Shown piece by piece: positions 1 through 8,973 of a stretch of 64,000 nt of DNA. The position numbers and the translations under genes are program-made. The notes beneath the pieces are model-generated. The model saw only the letters and a list, made by a program, of their open reading frames with translations. It was not told the origin of the DNA and did not search any database. Within the stretch, counting starts at the first letter, position 1; every line of letters starts with the position of its first letter. Source of the DNA: Pseudomonas akapageensis (GTDB lineage Bacteria; Pseudomonadota; Gammaproteobacteria; Pseudomonadales; Pseudomonadaceae); contig NZ_VXCP01000033.1 of NCBI RefSeq assembly GCF_011355085.1, positions 18,121-82,120 of the forward strand, written 5' to 3'.

Positions 1-259
1 AATAGGTCTTGTAGTCGCCGCAGATATCCGACTCGACGCTGGGCCAGCCATCTTTCATATAACCGGGTGTGGCGGACAGGCGCGAGACGGTGCCGATCAC
101 AGGCAGGCCATGCCAGGCGCGCATGGTGAAATAGCAAACGTGTTCCCAGAGATAGGCAATCAGAGCGATTGCCAGCAGGGTAGCGATGATCGCAATGGTC
201 AGCACGGTGTGGGTACGCAACAGTGTCTGCAGGTCTTGCAGACTGAAAAAGGTTTCCAT
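1..259 (-). CDS. Membrane protein, N-terminal part only (runs off the window)
   Basis: An open frame starts with ATG at 259 on the minus strand and continues past the window edge, so only about 86 residues are visible. The protein begins METFFSLQDL, has one strongly hydrophobic segment at about residues 18-37 (TVLTIAIIATLLAIALIAYL), then a hydrophilic part. This suggests a single-pass inner membrane protein with its N-terminus near the membrane. An AGGAGGATC ribosome binding site precedes the ATG. The start lies 15 bases after the stop of the OmpA-like lipoprotein gene, so the two are probably cotranscribed. I do not recognise the family and assign no function. Confidence 0.6.
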   Translation of the reverse strand, partial: METFFSLQDLQTLLRTHTVLTIAIIATLLAIALIAYLWEHVCYFTMRAWHGLPVIGTVSRLSATPGYMKDGWPSVESDICGDYKTY

Positions 260-274
260 GGATGATCCTCCTGA

Positions 275-1720
275 TCAACTGCGGATAGGGACGAAACGAG
301 CGGTATAGCTTTGGCCGTTGTCGGGGTAGTAGAGCGCGCCCTGGCTGGCCTTGGCATTGCCTTTGCTGAAGACAATGTCCATGCAACTGACGGCGGCGTT
401 GTCCTCGGTGACGAACACGCGATAGAGCACTTCGTCCTGGCCTTCATAGGTGTTGGCGACAGCGTCGAGCTTGCCCAGATTTTTCTTTTTCGCGGTCTCG
501 TAGCCGGTCACGATCTGAATGAAGGGCTGCGTACCGACCGCTGCACCTTCGCGCAGGATGGAGACTGGGGAAATGGTCACCAGATTACCGTTGACGGTAT
601 TGGCCCAGACGCGGTTGTTATAGCCCGGCAAGTATTCACGGGTTGCGTGCTGGTTCAGCGGCTGTTCGGTCGCCAGGTTGAGCGCAGCACCGCTATCGCG
701 GGGCTTGTCGGCCTGGCAGGTACGCATCGGCGGCTCGGCCGCGCGGGCGGTAGAAATCAGGCTGAGGCCGTCGGTCATGGGTTTGAGGCTGTAGCCGAGT
801 TGGTCGCTGGTGGTCGGGCTGCCGCCGAAATCCACCAGGGCGGACGTGCCTTTGCTATCGGTGGTCGGCTTCGTGTTGCTGGCCTTTACCGGATTGGTGG
901 GCTTGGCTTTGGCTTGCGTTGCGCTGGCGACAGTTGCCGGCTTGCGCTCGCTGACCGTGCCGTAGGCCAGGTAGCGGGCGTTGTTCTGCTCGGAGACGAT
1001 GCGTTTGATCAGCACGTCTTCGCTGGTGGTTTCGACGATTTCGACCCGGCGATTGCGTCCGCGTTGCAAGGGGTCAGTGTTGTCGGCGATAGGGCGGGCG
1101 GCCCCGGCGCCTTGATAATAGATAGCGCTGGCTGGGATGCCAGCATCACGCAACAGGCGGCCTACAGTGCGTGCGCGGTGCTCGGACAGGCTCTGGTTAA
1201 TCTGCGCAGTACCCGTGGCATCGGTGTGACCGACTACCAGGAAGCGGCGTTGGGCGTTGGCCGGGGTGCCGTCATTCTTCGAGTATTCGGCCGCCAGCTT
1301 GCTCACGGCACGTACGCCGGCAGCGGTGAGCTGATCAGAGCCGGTGTCGAACATGCTTTCGCTCTCGACCTCGGTCACCAAACCGGCTTCGGCCGGTTTG
1401 GCGCCGGGAGCGCTGTTGGCGATCTGCAGCGGTGTGGAGGTCAGCTTCAGGCCCTCTTCCTTGGCAATGCGATCAAGCGCCTGCATGCGCGATTGCCAGG
1501 CCGATCCGGCATAGCATCCTGCGGCAGTGCCCAAGGCAGCTCCGGCCAAGGCGCCATTTCTACCGTTGACGGCGGCGCCCAACAGGGCCCCGCCGAGCAG
1601 GCCGACACCACAGAGCACTGCGGTGCCATGCTCACGACCGAGGGTGTCCAACTGGGTACTGGAACAACTGGTGAGGGCAATCGTCGACGCGAGCAGAGAC
1701 AGCGAGATGGCTCGACGCAT
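275..1720 (-). CDS. OmpA-family outer membrane lipoprotein
   Basis: This 481-residue protein begins MRRAISLSLLASTIALTSCSS, a lipoprotein signal with lipobox LTSC, so it is probably anchored by lipid at Cys19. A glycine/alanine-rich segment typical of glycine-zipper proteins follows at about 30-70. An OmpA C-terminal peptidoglycan-binding domain follows at about 120-230 (VGHTDATGTAQINQSLSEHR and GRNRRVEI are visible). The C-terminal half, about 240 residues, is not one I recognise. The start at 1720 was chosen because GGAAGC precedes it and because the signal peptide begins there. A longer frame to 1750 is possible but would bury the signal. The likely role is a link between outer membrane and peptidoglycan. 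Confidence 0.8.
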   Translation of the reverse strand: MRRAISLSLLASTIALTSCSSTQLDTLGREHGTAVLCGVGLLGGALLGAAVNGRNGALAGAALGTAAGCYAGSAWQSRMQALDRIAKEEGLKLTSTPLQIANSAPGAKPAEAGLVTEVESESMFDTGSDQLTAAGVRAVSKLAAEYSKNDGTPANAQRRFLVVGHTDATGTAQINQSLSEHRARTVGRLLRDAGIPASAIYYQGAGAARPIADNTDPLQRGRNRRVEIVETTSEDVLIKRIVSEQNNARYLAYGTVSERKPATVASATQAKAKPTNPVKASNTKPTTDSKGTSALVDFGGSPTTSDQLGYSLKPMTDGLSLISTARAAEPPMRTCQADKPRDSGAALNLATEQPLNQHATREYLPGYNNRVWANTVNGNLVTISPVSILREGAAVGTQPFIQIVTGYETAKKKNLGKLDAVANTYEGQDEVLYRVFVTEDNAAVSCMDIVFSKGNAKASQGALYYPDNGQSYTARFVPIRS

Positions 1721-1911
1721 AGAGGCTTCCTTGCAAAAATGAAAATGCATTCGATGAGTGGCAAAATGATATCAGCAATGATGCTGAAATACTGCCTGTG
1801 AAAACCAAGAGAAGGCGGTAAAAACGCCACGGATCGAACTGCCATGACCTCTCGCTGGTTGGTTTAAGAGAGAGGCAAGCAGATACGAACAGGGATAGTC
1901 GTGCTGAAACG

Positions 1912-1949
1912 CGAAACCCCCGTATCGCCTGGCGATTACGGGGGTTTCG
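1912..1949 (-). terminator. Hairpin downstream of ychF
   Basis: An inverted repeat with 13-bp arms (CGAAACCCCCGTA / TACGGGGGTTTCG) and an inner 4-bp stem lies 37 bases past the ychF stop. Its lower stem ends in TTTCG rather than a long T-run. It probably ends the pth-ychF transcript on the minus strand. Confidence 0.6.
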
Positions 1950-1985
1950 AGGTGCATCAAGCGCCGTGGATATCCACGGCAACCG

Positions 1986-3086
1986 TCAGACGTTGAAGCG
2001 GAAGTGCATCACATCGCCATCCTTGACGATGTAATCCTTGCCTTCCAGACGCCATTTGCCCGCTTCCTTGGTGCCGGCTTCGCCCTTGTACTGGATGAAG
2101 TCGTTATAGGCGATCACTTCGGCGCGGATGAAGCCTTTCTCGAAGTCGGTATGGATAACGCCAGCGGCTTGTGGCGCGGTGGCACCAACGCGTACGGTCC
2201 AGGCGCGGACTTCTTCGACACCGGCGGTGAAGTACGTCTGCAGGTGGAGCAGTTCGTAACCTGCGCGGATCACGCGGTTCAGGCCTGGCTCTTCAAGACC
2301 CAGGGCTTCGAGGAACATGTCCTTTTCTTCACCGTCTTCAAGCTCGGCGATTTCTGCTTCGATCTTGTTGCACACCGGCACCACGACCGCGCCTTCTTCT
2401 TCGGCAATGGCCTTGACCACGTCCAGGTGCGGGTTGTTCTCGAAACCGTCTTCAGCAACGTTGGCGATGTACATGACCGGCTTGGTGGTCAGCAGGTGGA
2501 AACCGCGGACTACTGCCTTCTCGTCGGCACCCATGCTCTTCATCAGGCTACGCGCAGGCTTGCCTTCGGTGAAGTGAGCGATCAGTTGCTCGAGCAGGCC
2601 TTTCTGGGCCACGGCGTCCTTGTCGCCACCCTTGGCGTTGCGCGCAACCTTTTGCAGTTGCTTCTCGCAGCTTTCGAGGTCGGCGAAGATCAGCTCCAGG
2701 TCGATGATCTCGATGTCGCGCTTGGGGTCGACGCTGTTGGAGACGTGAATCACGTTCTCGTCTTCGAAGCAGCGGACCACGTGGGCGATAGCATCGGTTT
2801 CACGGATGTTGGCCAGGAACTTGTTGCCCAGACCTTCACCTTTCGACGCGCCGGCTACCAGGCCTGCGATGTCGACGAATTCCATGGTGGTCGGCAGGAT
2901 GCGCTTTGGATTGACGATGGCAGCCAGGGCTTCCAGGCGCGAATCGGGCATCGGCACGATGCCGCTGTTCGGCTCGATGGTGCAGAAGGGGAAGTTCTCT
3001 GCCGCGATACCGGATTTGGTCAGGGCGTTGAACAAGGTGGACTTGCCGACGTTGGGCAGGCCGACGATACCGCAGTTGAAACCCAT
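1986..3086 (-). CDS. ychF: Ribosome-associated GTPase/ATPase YchF (EngD)
   Basis: YchF is an Obg-family P-loop NTPase that prefers ATP and associates with ribosomes. The 366-residue length is usual for the family. The G1 loop GLPNVGKST is at residues 9-17, a DIAGLV G3 motif lies near 72, and the G4 position reads NKIE instead of NKxD. That G4 change is the known reason this family binds ATP. The C-terminal TGS domain (about 280-366) is complete, ending KDGDVMHFRFNV. The gene follows pth by 22 bases on the same strand, and the pth-ychF pairing is conserved in gammaproteobacteria. A hairpin follows the stop. Confidence 0.97.
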   Translation of the reverse strand: MGFNCGIVGLPNVGKSTLFNALTKSGIAAENFPFCTIEPNSGIVPMPDSRLEALAAIVNPKRILPTTMEFVDIAGLVAGASKGEGLGNKFLANIRETDAIAHVVRCFEDENVIHVSNSVDPKRDIEIIDLELIFADLESCEKQLQKVARNAKGGDKDAVAQKGLLEQLIAHFTEGKPARSLMKSMGADEKAVVRGFHLLTTKPVMYIANVAEDGFENNPHLDVVKAIAEEEGAVVVPVCNKIEAEIAELEDGEEKDMFLEALGLEEPGLNRVIRAGYELLHLQTYFTAGVEEVRAWTVRVGATAPQAAGVIHTDFEKGFIRAEVIAYNDFIQYKGEAGTKEAGKWRLEGKDYIVKDGDVMHFRFNV

Positions 3087-3108
3087 GGTGTATCCCCTCT
3101 TCGTGAAG

Positions 3109-3693
3109 TCAGGCCTTCTGGCTGTGCAGGTTTTTCATCGCGCGATTCCACTCGCCAGCGAAGATATCCGGCAGCACGCCGAGGGCAAAATCGATACTGG
3201 CGTCCAGTTTTTCCTGTTCGGCGCGTGGCGCACGACCCAGGACGAAATTGGACACCTGGCTACTGACACCCGGGTGGCCGATGCCAAGCCGCAGACGGTG
3301 AAAGCTGTTGTTGTTGCCGAGCTGCGCGATGATGTCGCGCAGGCCGTTGTGCCCGCCATGGCCGCCGCCCTGCTTGAGCTTGGCAACCCCCGGGGGCAGG
3401 TCGAGTTCGTCGTGAGCCACCAGAATGGCCTCCGGAGGTATCCGGAAAAAATTCGCCAAGGCTGCTACGGCCTGGCCGCTACGGTTCATGTAGGTGGTGG
3501 GGATCAGCAGACGAACGTCCTGGCCTTGATGGCTGAATTTTGCCGTCAGGCCGAAATACTTGCGATCGGCAACCAGGTTGACACCTTTGGCCGATGCGAT
3601 GCGTTCAACGAAAAGAGCCCCTGCGTTATGCCGGGTCTGTTCGTATTCGGGGCCGGGGTTTCCCAGGCCGACGATCAGTTGAATGGCGGTCAC
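3109..3693 (-). CDS. pth: Peptidyl-tRNA hydrolase
   Basis: Pth releases tRNA from peptidyl-tRNAs that drop off the ribosome. The 194-residue protein carries the family signature near the start (IVGLGNPGPEYEQTRHNAG) with the catalytic histidine at residue 22. The general-acid region VAHDELDLPPG and the GGHGGHNGLRDI loop are also present. It sits between rplY (75 bases upstream on the same strand) and ychF, which fits a translation-related operon. The start ATG at 3693 gives the expected family length. Confidence 0.97.
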   Translation of the reverse strand: MTAIQLIVGLGNPGPEYEQTRHNAGALFVERIASAKGVNLVADRKYFGLTAKFSHQGQDVRLLIPTTYMNRSGQAVAALANFFRIPPEAILVAHDELDLPPGVAKLKQGGGHGGHNGLRDIIAQLGNNNSFHRLRLGIGHPGVSSQVSNFVLGRAPRAEQEKLDASIDFALGVLPDIFAGEWNRAMKNLHSQKA

Positions 3694-3767
3694 GTCAGGG
3701 GCTCTTCCTTGGAGTTGTGGGCCACGGTGCTTGGAGCTCCGTGGCCGGGCAACACCAGAGTAACGAA

Positions 3768-4358
3768 TTACTCTGCAGCAGGTTCTACTGGTACACGTGG
3801 TGCGTGAACGTTGGCCACTGCCAGGTCGTTGCCGTGAGCCAGTGCCACGAACTCAACGCCTTTTGGCGCCTTGAGGTCGGACAGGTGGATGATCGAACCG
3901 ATTTCGGCGTTAGCCAGGTCGACTTCGATGAACTCAGGCAGATCTTTTGGCAGGCAGCTAACTTCGATTTCGCCAACAACGTGGGAGATCTCGCCGCCTT
4001 TCTTGATCGGTGCTTCTTCGTTGATGAAGTGCACTGCAACAACAGCGGTCAGTTTCTGGCCAGCTACAACGCGGACGAAGTCAGCGTGCATGATGAATTG
4101 CTTGGCCGGGTGGCGCTGCATTGCCTTGACCACGACGTCTTGCTTGGCGCCGTCGATGTTCAGTTCGATGATGTGGCTGAAAGCCGCTTCGTCTTCGAAC
4201 AGTTTGGCAACTTCTTTGGCCATCAGGGTGATGGACACAGGGGCCTTGTCACCACCGTAAACAACGGCAGGAACCTGGCTGGCGAGACGACGCAGGCGGC
4301 GGCTCGCACCTTTCCCCAGGTCGGTACGCGCTTGGGCGTTCAGAACGAAATCAGTCAT
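3768..4358 (-). CDS. rplY: 50S ribosomal protein L25/general stress protein Ctc
   Basis: This protein binds 5S rRNA through its N-terminal L25 domain (about residues 1-95). Unlike the short E. coli L25, it carries the C-terminal CTC/TL5 beta domain (about 100-190), giving 196 residues, as is usual in Pseudomonas. The start MTDFVLNAQAR at 4358 follows a GGAGATACAAA ribosome binding site. An upstream in-frame extension to 4409 is not supported. A 14-bp-arm terminator separates it from prs, so it probably has its own promoter in the 70-base gap. Confidence 0.95.
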   Translation of the reverse strand: MTDFVLNAQARTDLGKGASRRLRRLASQVPAVVYGGDKAPVSITLMAKEVAKLFEDEAAFSHIIELNIDGAKQDVVVKAMQRHPAKQFIMHADFVRVVAGQKLTAVVAVHFINEEAPIKKGGEISHVVGEIEVSCLPKDLPEFIEVDLANAEIGSIIHLSDLKAPKGVEFVALAHGNDLAVANVHAPRVPVEPAAE

Positions 4359-4427
4359 TTTGTATCTCCAAAATAGCCATTCCCGGGTAGCACTTGCGAC
4401 CAGTGCCAAAGCGGGATGGGCAAAAAA

Positions 4428-4459
4428 GCCCCGCCCCGACAGGTGTGTCGGGGCGGGGC
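4428..4459 (-). terminator. Rho-independent terminator after prs
   Basis: A perfect 14-bp stem (GCCCCGCCCCGACA / TGTCGGGGCGGGGC) with a 4-base loop is followed on the minus strand by six T residues. It lies 39 bases beyond the prs stop and before rplY, so it ends prs transcription. Confidence 0.9.
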
Positions 4460-4497
4460 GCTTTTCGTCAACGAGATGCGTGCGAAGGGCTGTGCCC

Positions 4498-5439
4498 TTA
4501 GCGGAACATCGCGCTGATCGATTCTTCGTTGCTGATGCGGCGAACCGCTTCGGCGACTACCGGTGCGATATCCAGTTGGCGGATACGCGCACAAGCTTGT
4601 GCTGCAGCGGACAGCGGGATGGTGTTAGTGACCACCAGCTCGTCCAGCACGGAATTTTCAATGTTTTCGATCGCCCGACCCGACAGCACAGGGTGTGTGC
4701 AGTAGGCAAAGACCTTGGCAGCGCCATGCTCTTTCAAGGCCTTGGCCGCATGGCACAGGGTGCCGGCGGTATCGACCATGTCATCGACCAGAATACAGGT
4801 ACGCCCTTCGACATCACCGATGATATGCATCACTTCGGAGTGATTGGCTTTCTCACGGCGCTTGTCGATGATCCCGAGATCCACGCCCAGGGACTTGGCA
4901 ACGGCTCGTGCACGCACGACGCCGCCGATATCCGGGGATACGATCATCAGGTTTTCGAAGCGTTGATCTTCGATGTCATCCACCAGAACCGGGGAGCCGT
5001 AGATGTTATCTACCGGAATATCGAAGAAACCCTGAATTTGGTCAGCATGCAGATCAACCGTGAGAACACGGTCGATCCCGACCACGGTGAGCATGTCAGC
5101 AACGACTTTCGCGCTGATAGCCACACGTGCGGAACGCGGACGGCGATCCTGACGGGCATAACCAAAGTAAGGAATCACCGCAGTGATTCGGGACGCTGAG
5201 GAGCGGCGGAAGGCATCGGCCATCACAACCAGTTCCATCAGGTTATCGTTGGTCGGAGCGCAGGTCGGCTGAATGATAAAGACGTCTTTACCGCGGACGT
5301 TTTCATTAATCTCAGTGCTGATTTCGCCGTCGGAGAATTTACCGACAGAGACGTCACCCAATGGGATATGCAGCTGACGTACGACACGTCGAGCCAGATC
5401 GGGGTTGGCGTTCCCCGTAAAGACCATCATCTTGGACAC
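4498..5439 (-). CDS. prs: Ribose-phosphate pyrophosphokinase (PRPP synthetase)
   Basis: Prs makes PRPP from ribose 5-phosphate and ATP for nucleotide, histidine, tryptophan and NAD synthesis. The GTG start at 5439 gives a 313-residue protein beginning VSKMMVFTGNANPDL, the usual Pseudomonas length. The frame stays open to 5514 but would then run into the upstream tRNA gene. Visible motifs are the flexible and ATP-binding region YARQDR, the metal-binding segment DLHADQIQGFF and the PRPP loop LVDDMVDTAGT. The gene follows tRNA-Gln and ispE, the classic gammaproteobacterial order. Confidence 0.96.
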   Translation of the reverse strand: MSKMMVFTGNANPDLARRVVRQLHIPLGDVSVGKFSDGEISTEINENVRGKDVFIIQPTCAPTNDNLMELVVMADAFRRSSASRITAVIPYFGYARQDRRPRSARVAISAKVVADMLTVVGIDRVLTVDLHADQIQGFFDIPVDNIYGSPVLVDDIEDQRFENLMIVSPDIGGVVRARAVAKSLGVDLGIIDKRREKANHSEVMHIIGDVEGRTCILVDDMVDTAGTLCHAAKALKEHGAAKVFAYCTHPVLSGRAIENIENSVLDELVVTNTIPLSAAAQACARIRQLDIAPVVAEAVRRISNEESISAMFR

Positions 5440-5487
5440 GCGCAGTACCTGAAGGCTGAGGGTATACCTGGATGAGTATAAGGAAAA

Positions 5488-5562
5488 TGGCAGGGGCGGC
5501 TGGATTCGAACCAACGCATGGCAGGATCAAAACCTGCTGCCTTACCGCTTGGCGACGCCCCT
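5488..5562 (-). tRNA. tRNA-Gln (anticodon TTG)
   Basis: A 75-nt cloverleaf is encoded on the minus strand from 5562 to 5488. The acceptor arms AGGGGCG and CGCCCCT pair, the anticodon stem GCAGG/CCTGC encloses the loop TTTTGAT (anticodon TTG), and the T-arm contains GGTTCGAATCC. The terminal CCA is encoded. It lies between ispE and prs, as in other Pseudomonas. Confidence 0.97.
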
Positions 5563-5596
5563 GTATCTGTAGCTGCGAGTACCTGATACTCGATTC

Positions 5597-6448
5597 CTAG
5601 AGCAGACTTTGAAGCTTGCGATGCAACATCGAGATGTTGCTACCTTTTGCGACAAACCCTGTTTGGGTCCCTGTAAGAAGGGCCAAAACTTTATCAGCTT
5701 CAGCTTTGTTTGGGAAGGCCCCAAACACACAACTTCCAGTTCCGGTGAGTCTAGCATCAGTGAATTTGCTTAGCAAATTCAGTGAGTTACGTACTTCTGG
5801 GTAACTCTGCTCTACCACCGGTTGGCAATCATTACGACTGTTTCCCTTGGGAACGGGGCGCATCTTAATGGGCGTTGAATTACGTGTCAACAACGGATGT
5901 GAAAAAATTTCTGCTGTACTTACAGATACTTGCGGGACAAGCACGACATACCAGGGCTCTTCGGGGTCAACAGGGGTAAGAATCTCCCCTACGCCTTCGG
6001 CGAAAGCCGCGTGGCCACGCACGAATACCGGGACGTCGGCCCCCAGTTTCAGGCCCAGCGCGGCCAGTTGGTCCTCGCTCCAATCCAGCTTCCAGAGGTG
6101 GTTGAGTCCCAGCAGCGTGGTGGCCGCATTGGAACTGCCGCCGCCGATTCCACCGCCCATGGGCAGAATCTTTTTCAGCCAGATATCCATGCCAAGCCTG
6201 CAACCGGAGATTTGTTGAAGCTGTCGTGCGGCCCTTACGATCAGGTTGCTTTCGTGTGGGACGTTGTCGATTTCGGTGTGCAGATGAATTTCGCCGTCGT
6301 CGCGCACGGCGAAAGACAGCTCATCGCCGTAATCGAGGAATTGAAACAGGGTCTGCAGTTCGTGATAGCCGTCCGGGCGGCGACCGAGAATGTGCAGCAT
6401 CAGGTTGAGCTTGGCCGGGGCGGGCAGGGTCAGGGTGGTCTGGTTCAT
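5597..6448 (-). CDS. ispE: 4-diphosphocytidyl-2-C-methyl-D-erythritol kinase
   Basis: IspE phosphorylates CDP-methylerythritol in the MEP pathway to isoprenoid precursors. The 283-residue protein is a GHMP kinase. The N-terminal PAPAKLNLMLHILGRRPDGYH segment and the glycine-rich ATP loop PMGGGIGGGSSNAA (about 96-109) are both present, as is the C-terminal LTGTGSCVFGAF motif. The start is 1 base from the lolB stop, so the two are translationally coupled. The lolB-ispE-tRNA-prs order is typical of the genus. Confidence 0.96.
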   Translation of the reverse strand: MNQTTLTLPAPAKLNLMLHILGRRPDGYHELQTLFQFLDYGDELSFAVRDDGEIHLHTEIDNVPHESNLIVRAARQLQQISGCRLGMDIWLKKILPMGGGIGGGSSNAATTLLGLNHLWKLDWSEDQLAALGLKLGADVPVFVRGHAAFAEGVGEILTPVDPEEPWYVVLVPQVSVSTAEIFSHPLLTRNSTPIKMRPVPKGNSRNDCQPVVEQSYPEVRNSLNLLSKFTDARLTGTGSCVFGAFPNKAEADKVLALLTGTQTGFVAKGSNISMLHRKLQSLL

Positions 6449-6449
6449 G

Positions 6450-7067
6450 TCAGTGCCCCAGTTGGCGTGGCTGCCAATCCTTGACCACCAATGTTACATC
6501 GAGGTCGCGGCCATGCAGCTTGAGTCGTTCGGGCAGCCAGTAACCTTTCTGCTCGATGTAGCTCAGGTATTCAACGCTCCAGCCATCCTGCTCCAGATTG
6601 GAAAGGCGGCTGTCGCTGTCGAGAGTCACGCGGCTCTTGCTGTCGGGCGCGGGCAAGCCGCGTACCCACCAGACCAGATTGGACACGGGCAATTTCCACC
6701 CAAGCTGCTCTTCAAGCAGATCTTCGGGGCTCGGCGCTTCATAGCGGCCCTGGTTGGCCACTTCCAGCACGACGTTGCCGGGGCGCCCGGTCAGGCGAGC
6801 GGCGCCGCGACCCAGTGGGCCGGACAGGCGAATGTCGTAGTAATCCTGGCGTTGCAGCCAGAACAGCGTGCCACTGCCGGAATCCTTGGGGGCGCGGATG
6901 CCGACCTTGCCGTTGATTTGCCAGCCGTCGAGAAGGCTCAATTGCGCTTTGTGGTCGCGCCATTGCTGGGGGTTGCCCTTGCCTTCGAGTGCTTCACGGG
7001 GGGCGAAGGCGGCGCAGCCGGCGAGCAGGGCGATCAGGGTGAATGTGATGACGTGGCGCAAGAACAT
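6450..7067 (-). CDS. lolB: Outer membrane lipoprotein receptor LolB
   Basis: LolB accepts lipoproteins from LolA and inserts them in the outer membrane. The 205-residue protein starts MFLRHVITFTLIALLAGCAAF, a lipoprotein signal with lipobox LAGC. A LolB beta-barrel fold is suggested by the conserved segments WQINGKVGIR and GTLFWLQRQDYYDIRLSGPLG. It is encoded between the TPR lipoprotein gene (3-base gap) and ispE (1-base gap), so all three probably form one transcript from the promoter region near 8800-8970. Confidence 0.95.
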   Translation of the reverse strand: MFLRHVITFTLIALLAGCAAFAPREALEGKGNPQQWRDHKAQLSLLDGWQINGKVGIRAPKDSGSGTLFWLQRQDYYDIRLSGPLGRGAARLTGRPGNVVLEVANQGRYEAPSPEDLLEEQLGWKLPVSNLVWWVRGLPAPDSKSRVTLDSDSRLSNLEQDGWSVEYLSYIEQKGYWLPERLKLHGRDLDVTLVVKDWQPRQLGH

Positions 7068-7070
7068 GTT

Positions 7071-8798
7071 TTAAAGGGTCTCGGATCCGGTCAGGCGCAA
7101 CACGGTGCTGCGCAGAATAGGGCTGTCGGGTTGGTCCTTGAGCGCTTTGCTCCAGACTTTGCGGGCTTCGCGTTGCTTGCCGTTGGCCCAGAGTACTTCG
7201 CCCAGGTGGGCAGCGACTTCATGATCGGGGAAGCGCTCGAGAGCCTGGCGCAGCAGGCGTTCGGCTTCATCGAGATTACCCATGCGGTAATTTACCCAGC
7301 CAAGGCTGTCGAGTACCGCCGGGTCTTCCGGATTGATCTTGTGCGCCTGCTCGATCAACGCCTTGGCTTCGGCGTAGCGGGTCGTCCGATCGGACAGGGT
7401 GTAGCCCAGCGCGTTGAGTGCCATGGCATTGTCCGGTTCGCGCTGGATGATGGAGCGCAGATCTTTTTCCATTTGAGTCAGATCATCGCGTTTTTCCGCC
7501 AGCATGGCGCGGGAGTAGAGCAGGTTCAGGTCCTCGGGGTATTGCTTGAGGGCTTGATCCAGTACTTGCCAGGCTTGTTGCTGTTTGTTGTTGTTGGTCA
7601 GTGTCTCGGACTCGATCAGATACAGCTGGATGGCGTAATCGGGCTGGAGTTCACGTGCTGCGGCAAGGCGCTTGGAGGCCTCGGCGGAGCGACCATTGGC
7701 GACCAGAATATCGGCCTGGCGCAACTGCGCCGGCAGATAGTCGTTGCCGGGACCGACTTGACCATACTCGATCAAGGCGCCTTGCGGGTCCTTGCGTTCT
7801 TCATAAATGCGGCCCAGGTTCAAGTGTGCCGAGTCGACATGGCTGCCACGGGCGATCAGGTCTTCCAGGTAGCCGGCGGCCTCGTTCCAGGCCTTGGCTT
7901 CCATGCACACCAACGCAAGCGAGTAACGCAGTTCGTCGTCATCGGGGTATTGCTGCACCAGGGTGGAGAATTCGACCTTGGCGTCGTCGAGCCGGTTCTG
8001 CTCGACCAGCGTGCGCGCATAAGTCAGGCGCAGGCGCTTGTCGTCAGGGTATTTGCGAATGGTCTTTTCCAGCAGCGGCAGGGCTTCGTCGCCACGATTG
8101 AGGCTTGCCAGCAGGCGAGCACGCAACAGCACCGGCGCGATTTCGCCCTCTTCCGGCGGGTTGTCTTCGAGCAGGGTCAGCGCCCCCCGGCTATCACCGT
8201 TCTGTTGCAGCAGCAGGGCCTTGCCGAATATCAATTGTCCGTTGTGCGGGTATTTTGCCAATAAACGATCGAAGCTTTTGAGCAGGCCGTCACGGGTGTC
8301 CTGGTCGGTGTCGGCAGCCGACAGGGCGAGGAAGTCGAAATGGGTGTCGCCCTGGCCTTGCAGGACTTTTTCCATGTAGACCAGTGAGTCGTCGTAGCGA
8401 CCGGCACGCGCCAGTTGAATGGCGGCTGCGCGTTGAGCTTCGAGATTGCCCGAGTCGTTGCGTGCCCAGATCAGCGAGGTGTCGAGGGCTGCCTGGTCGG
8501 CGCCCAGGTATTCGGCAATGCGAAAGGCGCGCTCGGATATGCCTGGATCCTGGGTGTTGATCGCCTGGGTCACGTAGTTGTCCAGGGCGATGTCGAAGCG
8601 ATTGCGTTGGCCAGCCAACTCCGCAGTCAGAAGGCTGTAAATGGTGTCCTGACTGAATGATCCATACACCTGGGGCTTGGCTTCAGGTGCCTTGGTGGTT
8701 TCTTCGACGGGCGGCGAGCCGTCTTTTGAAACGGGTGACCAGGCTTGGCAACCCTGGAGCAAGACAACGGCAAGGAGCAACGCGGAGGATCTATTCAT
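7071..8798 (-). CDS. TPR-repeat lipoprotein upstream of lolB
   Basis: This 575-residue protein starts MNRSSALLLAVVLLQGCQAW with lipobox LQGC, so it is likely an outer or inner membrane lipoprotein facing the periplasm. From about residue 45 to the end it consists of tetratricopeptide repeats. The clearest are near 395-545 (for example NAMALNALGYTLSDRTTRYAEA and AVLDSLGWVNYRMGNLDEAE). TPR proteins are protein-interaction scaffolds. A homologue occupies the position next to lolB-hemA in other Pseudomonas, but I know of no defined partner. Translation of lolB starts 3 bases after its stop. Confidence 0.88.
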   Translation of the reverse strand: MNRSSALLLAVVLLQGCQAWSPVSKDGSPPVEETTKAPEAKPQVYGSFSQDTIYSLLTAELAGQRNRFDIALDNYVTQAINTQDPGISERAFRIAEYLGADQAALDTSLIWARNDSGNLEAQRAAAIQLARAGRYDDSLVYMEKVLQGQGDTHFDFLALSAADTDQDTRDGLLKSFDRLLAKYPHNGQLIFGKALLLQQNGDSRGALTLLEDNPPEEGEIAPVLLRARLLASLNRGDEALPLLEKTIRKYPDDKRLRLTYARTLVEQNRLDDAKVEFSTLVQQYPDDDELRYSLALVCMEAKAWNEAAGYLEDLIARGSHVDSAHLNLGRIYEERKDPQGALIEYGQVGPGNDYLPAQLRQADILVANGRSAEASKRLAAARELQPDYAIQLYLIESETLTNNNKQQQAWQVLDQALKQYPEDLNLLYSRAMLAEKRDDLTQMEKDLRSIIQREPDNAMALNALGYTLSDRTTRYAEAKALIEQAHKINPEDPAVLDSLGWVNYRMGNLDEAERLLRQALERFPDHEVAAHLGEVLWANGKQREARKVWSKALKDQPDSPILRSTVLRLTGSETL

Positions 8799-8973
8799 AT
8801 TGGGGAATTGGCGACTAACCTGCGGTCAGATCATCATGACACAAGCGCCAGGGCAAACCCATAATTGATGGCACTTCCAGGCACGGTCTATTGAGACAAT
8901 AGACAGCGGAGGTTGTTCTCAATCTAGTGAAGTAGGACAATTGTCGGCTTCTCGACATCATCAGCGACCTTGA

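Noticed and set aside
311..1801. Plus-strand open frame of 496 codons opposite the OmpA lipoprotein
   Set aside because: The opposite strand has a lipobox, an OmpA domain and a good ribosome binding site.
6390..8264. Plus-strand open frame of 624 codons opposite lolB and the TPR gene
   Set aside because: It is antisense to two proteins with signal peptides and clear domains, and has no recognisable ribosome binding site or domain.
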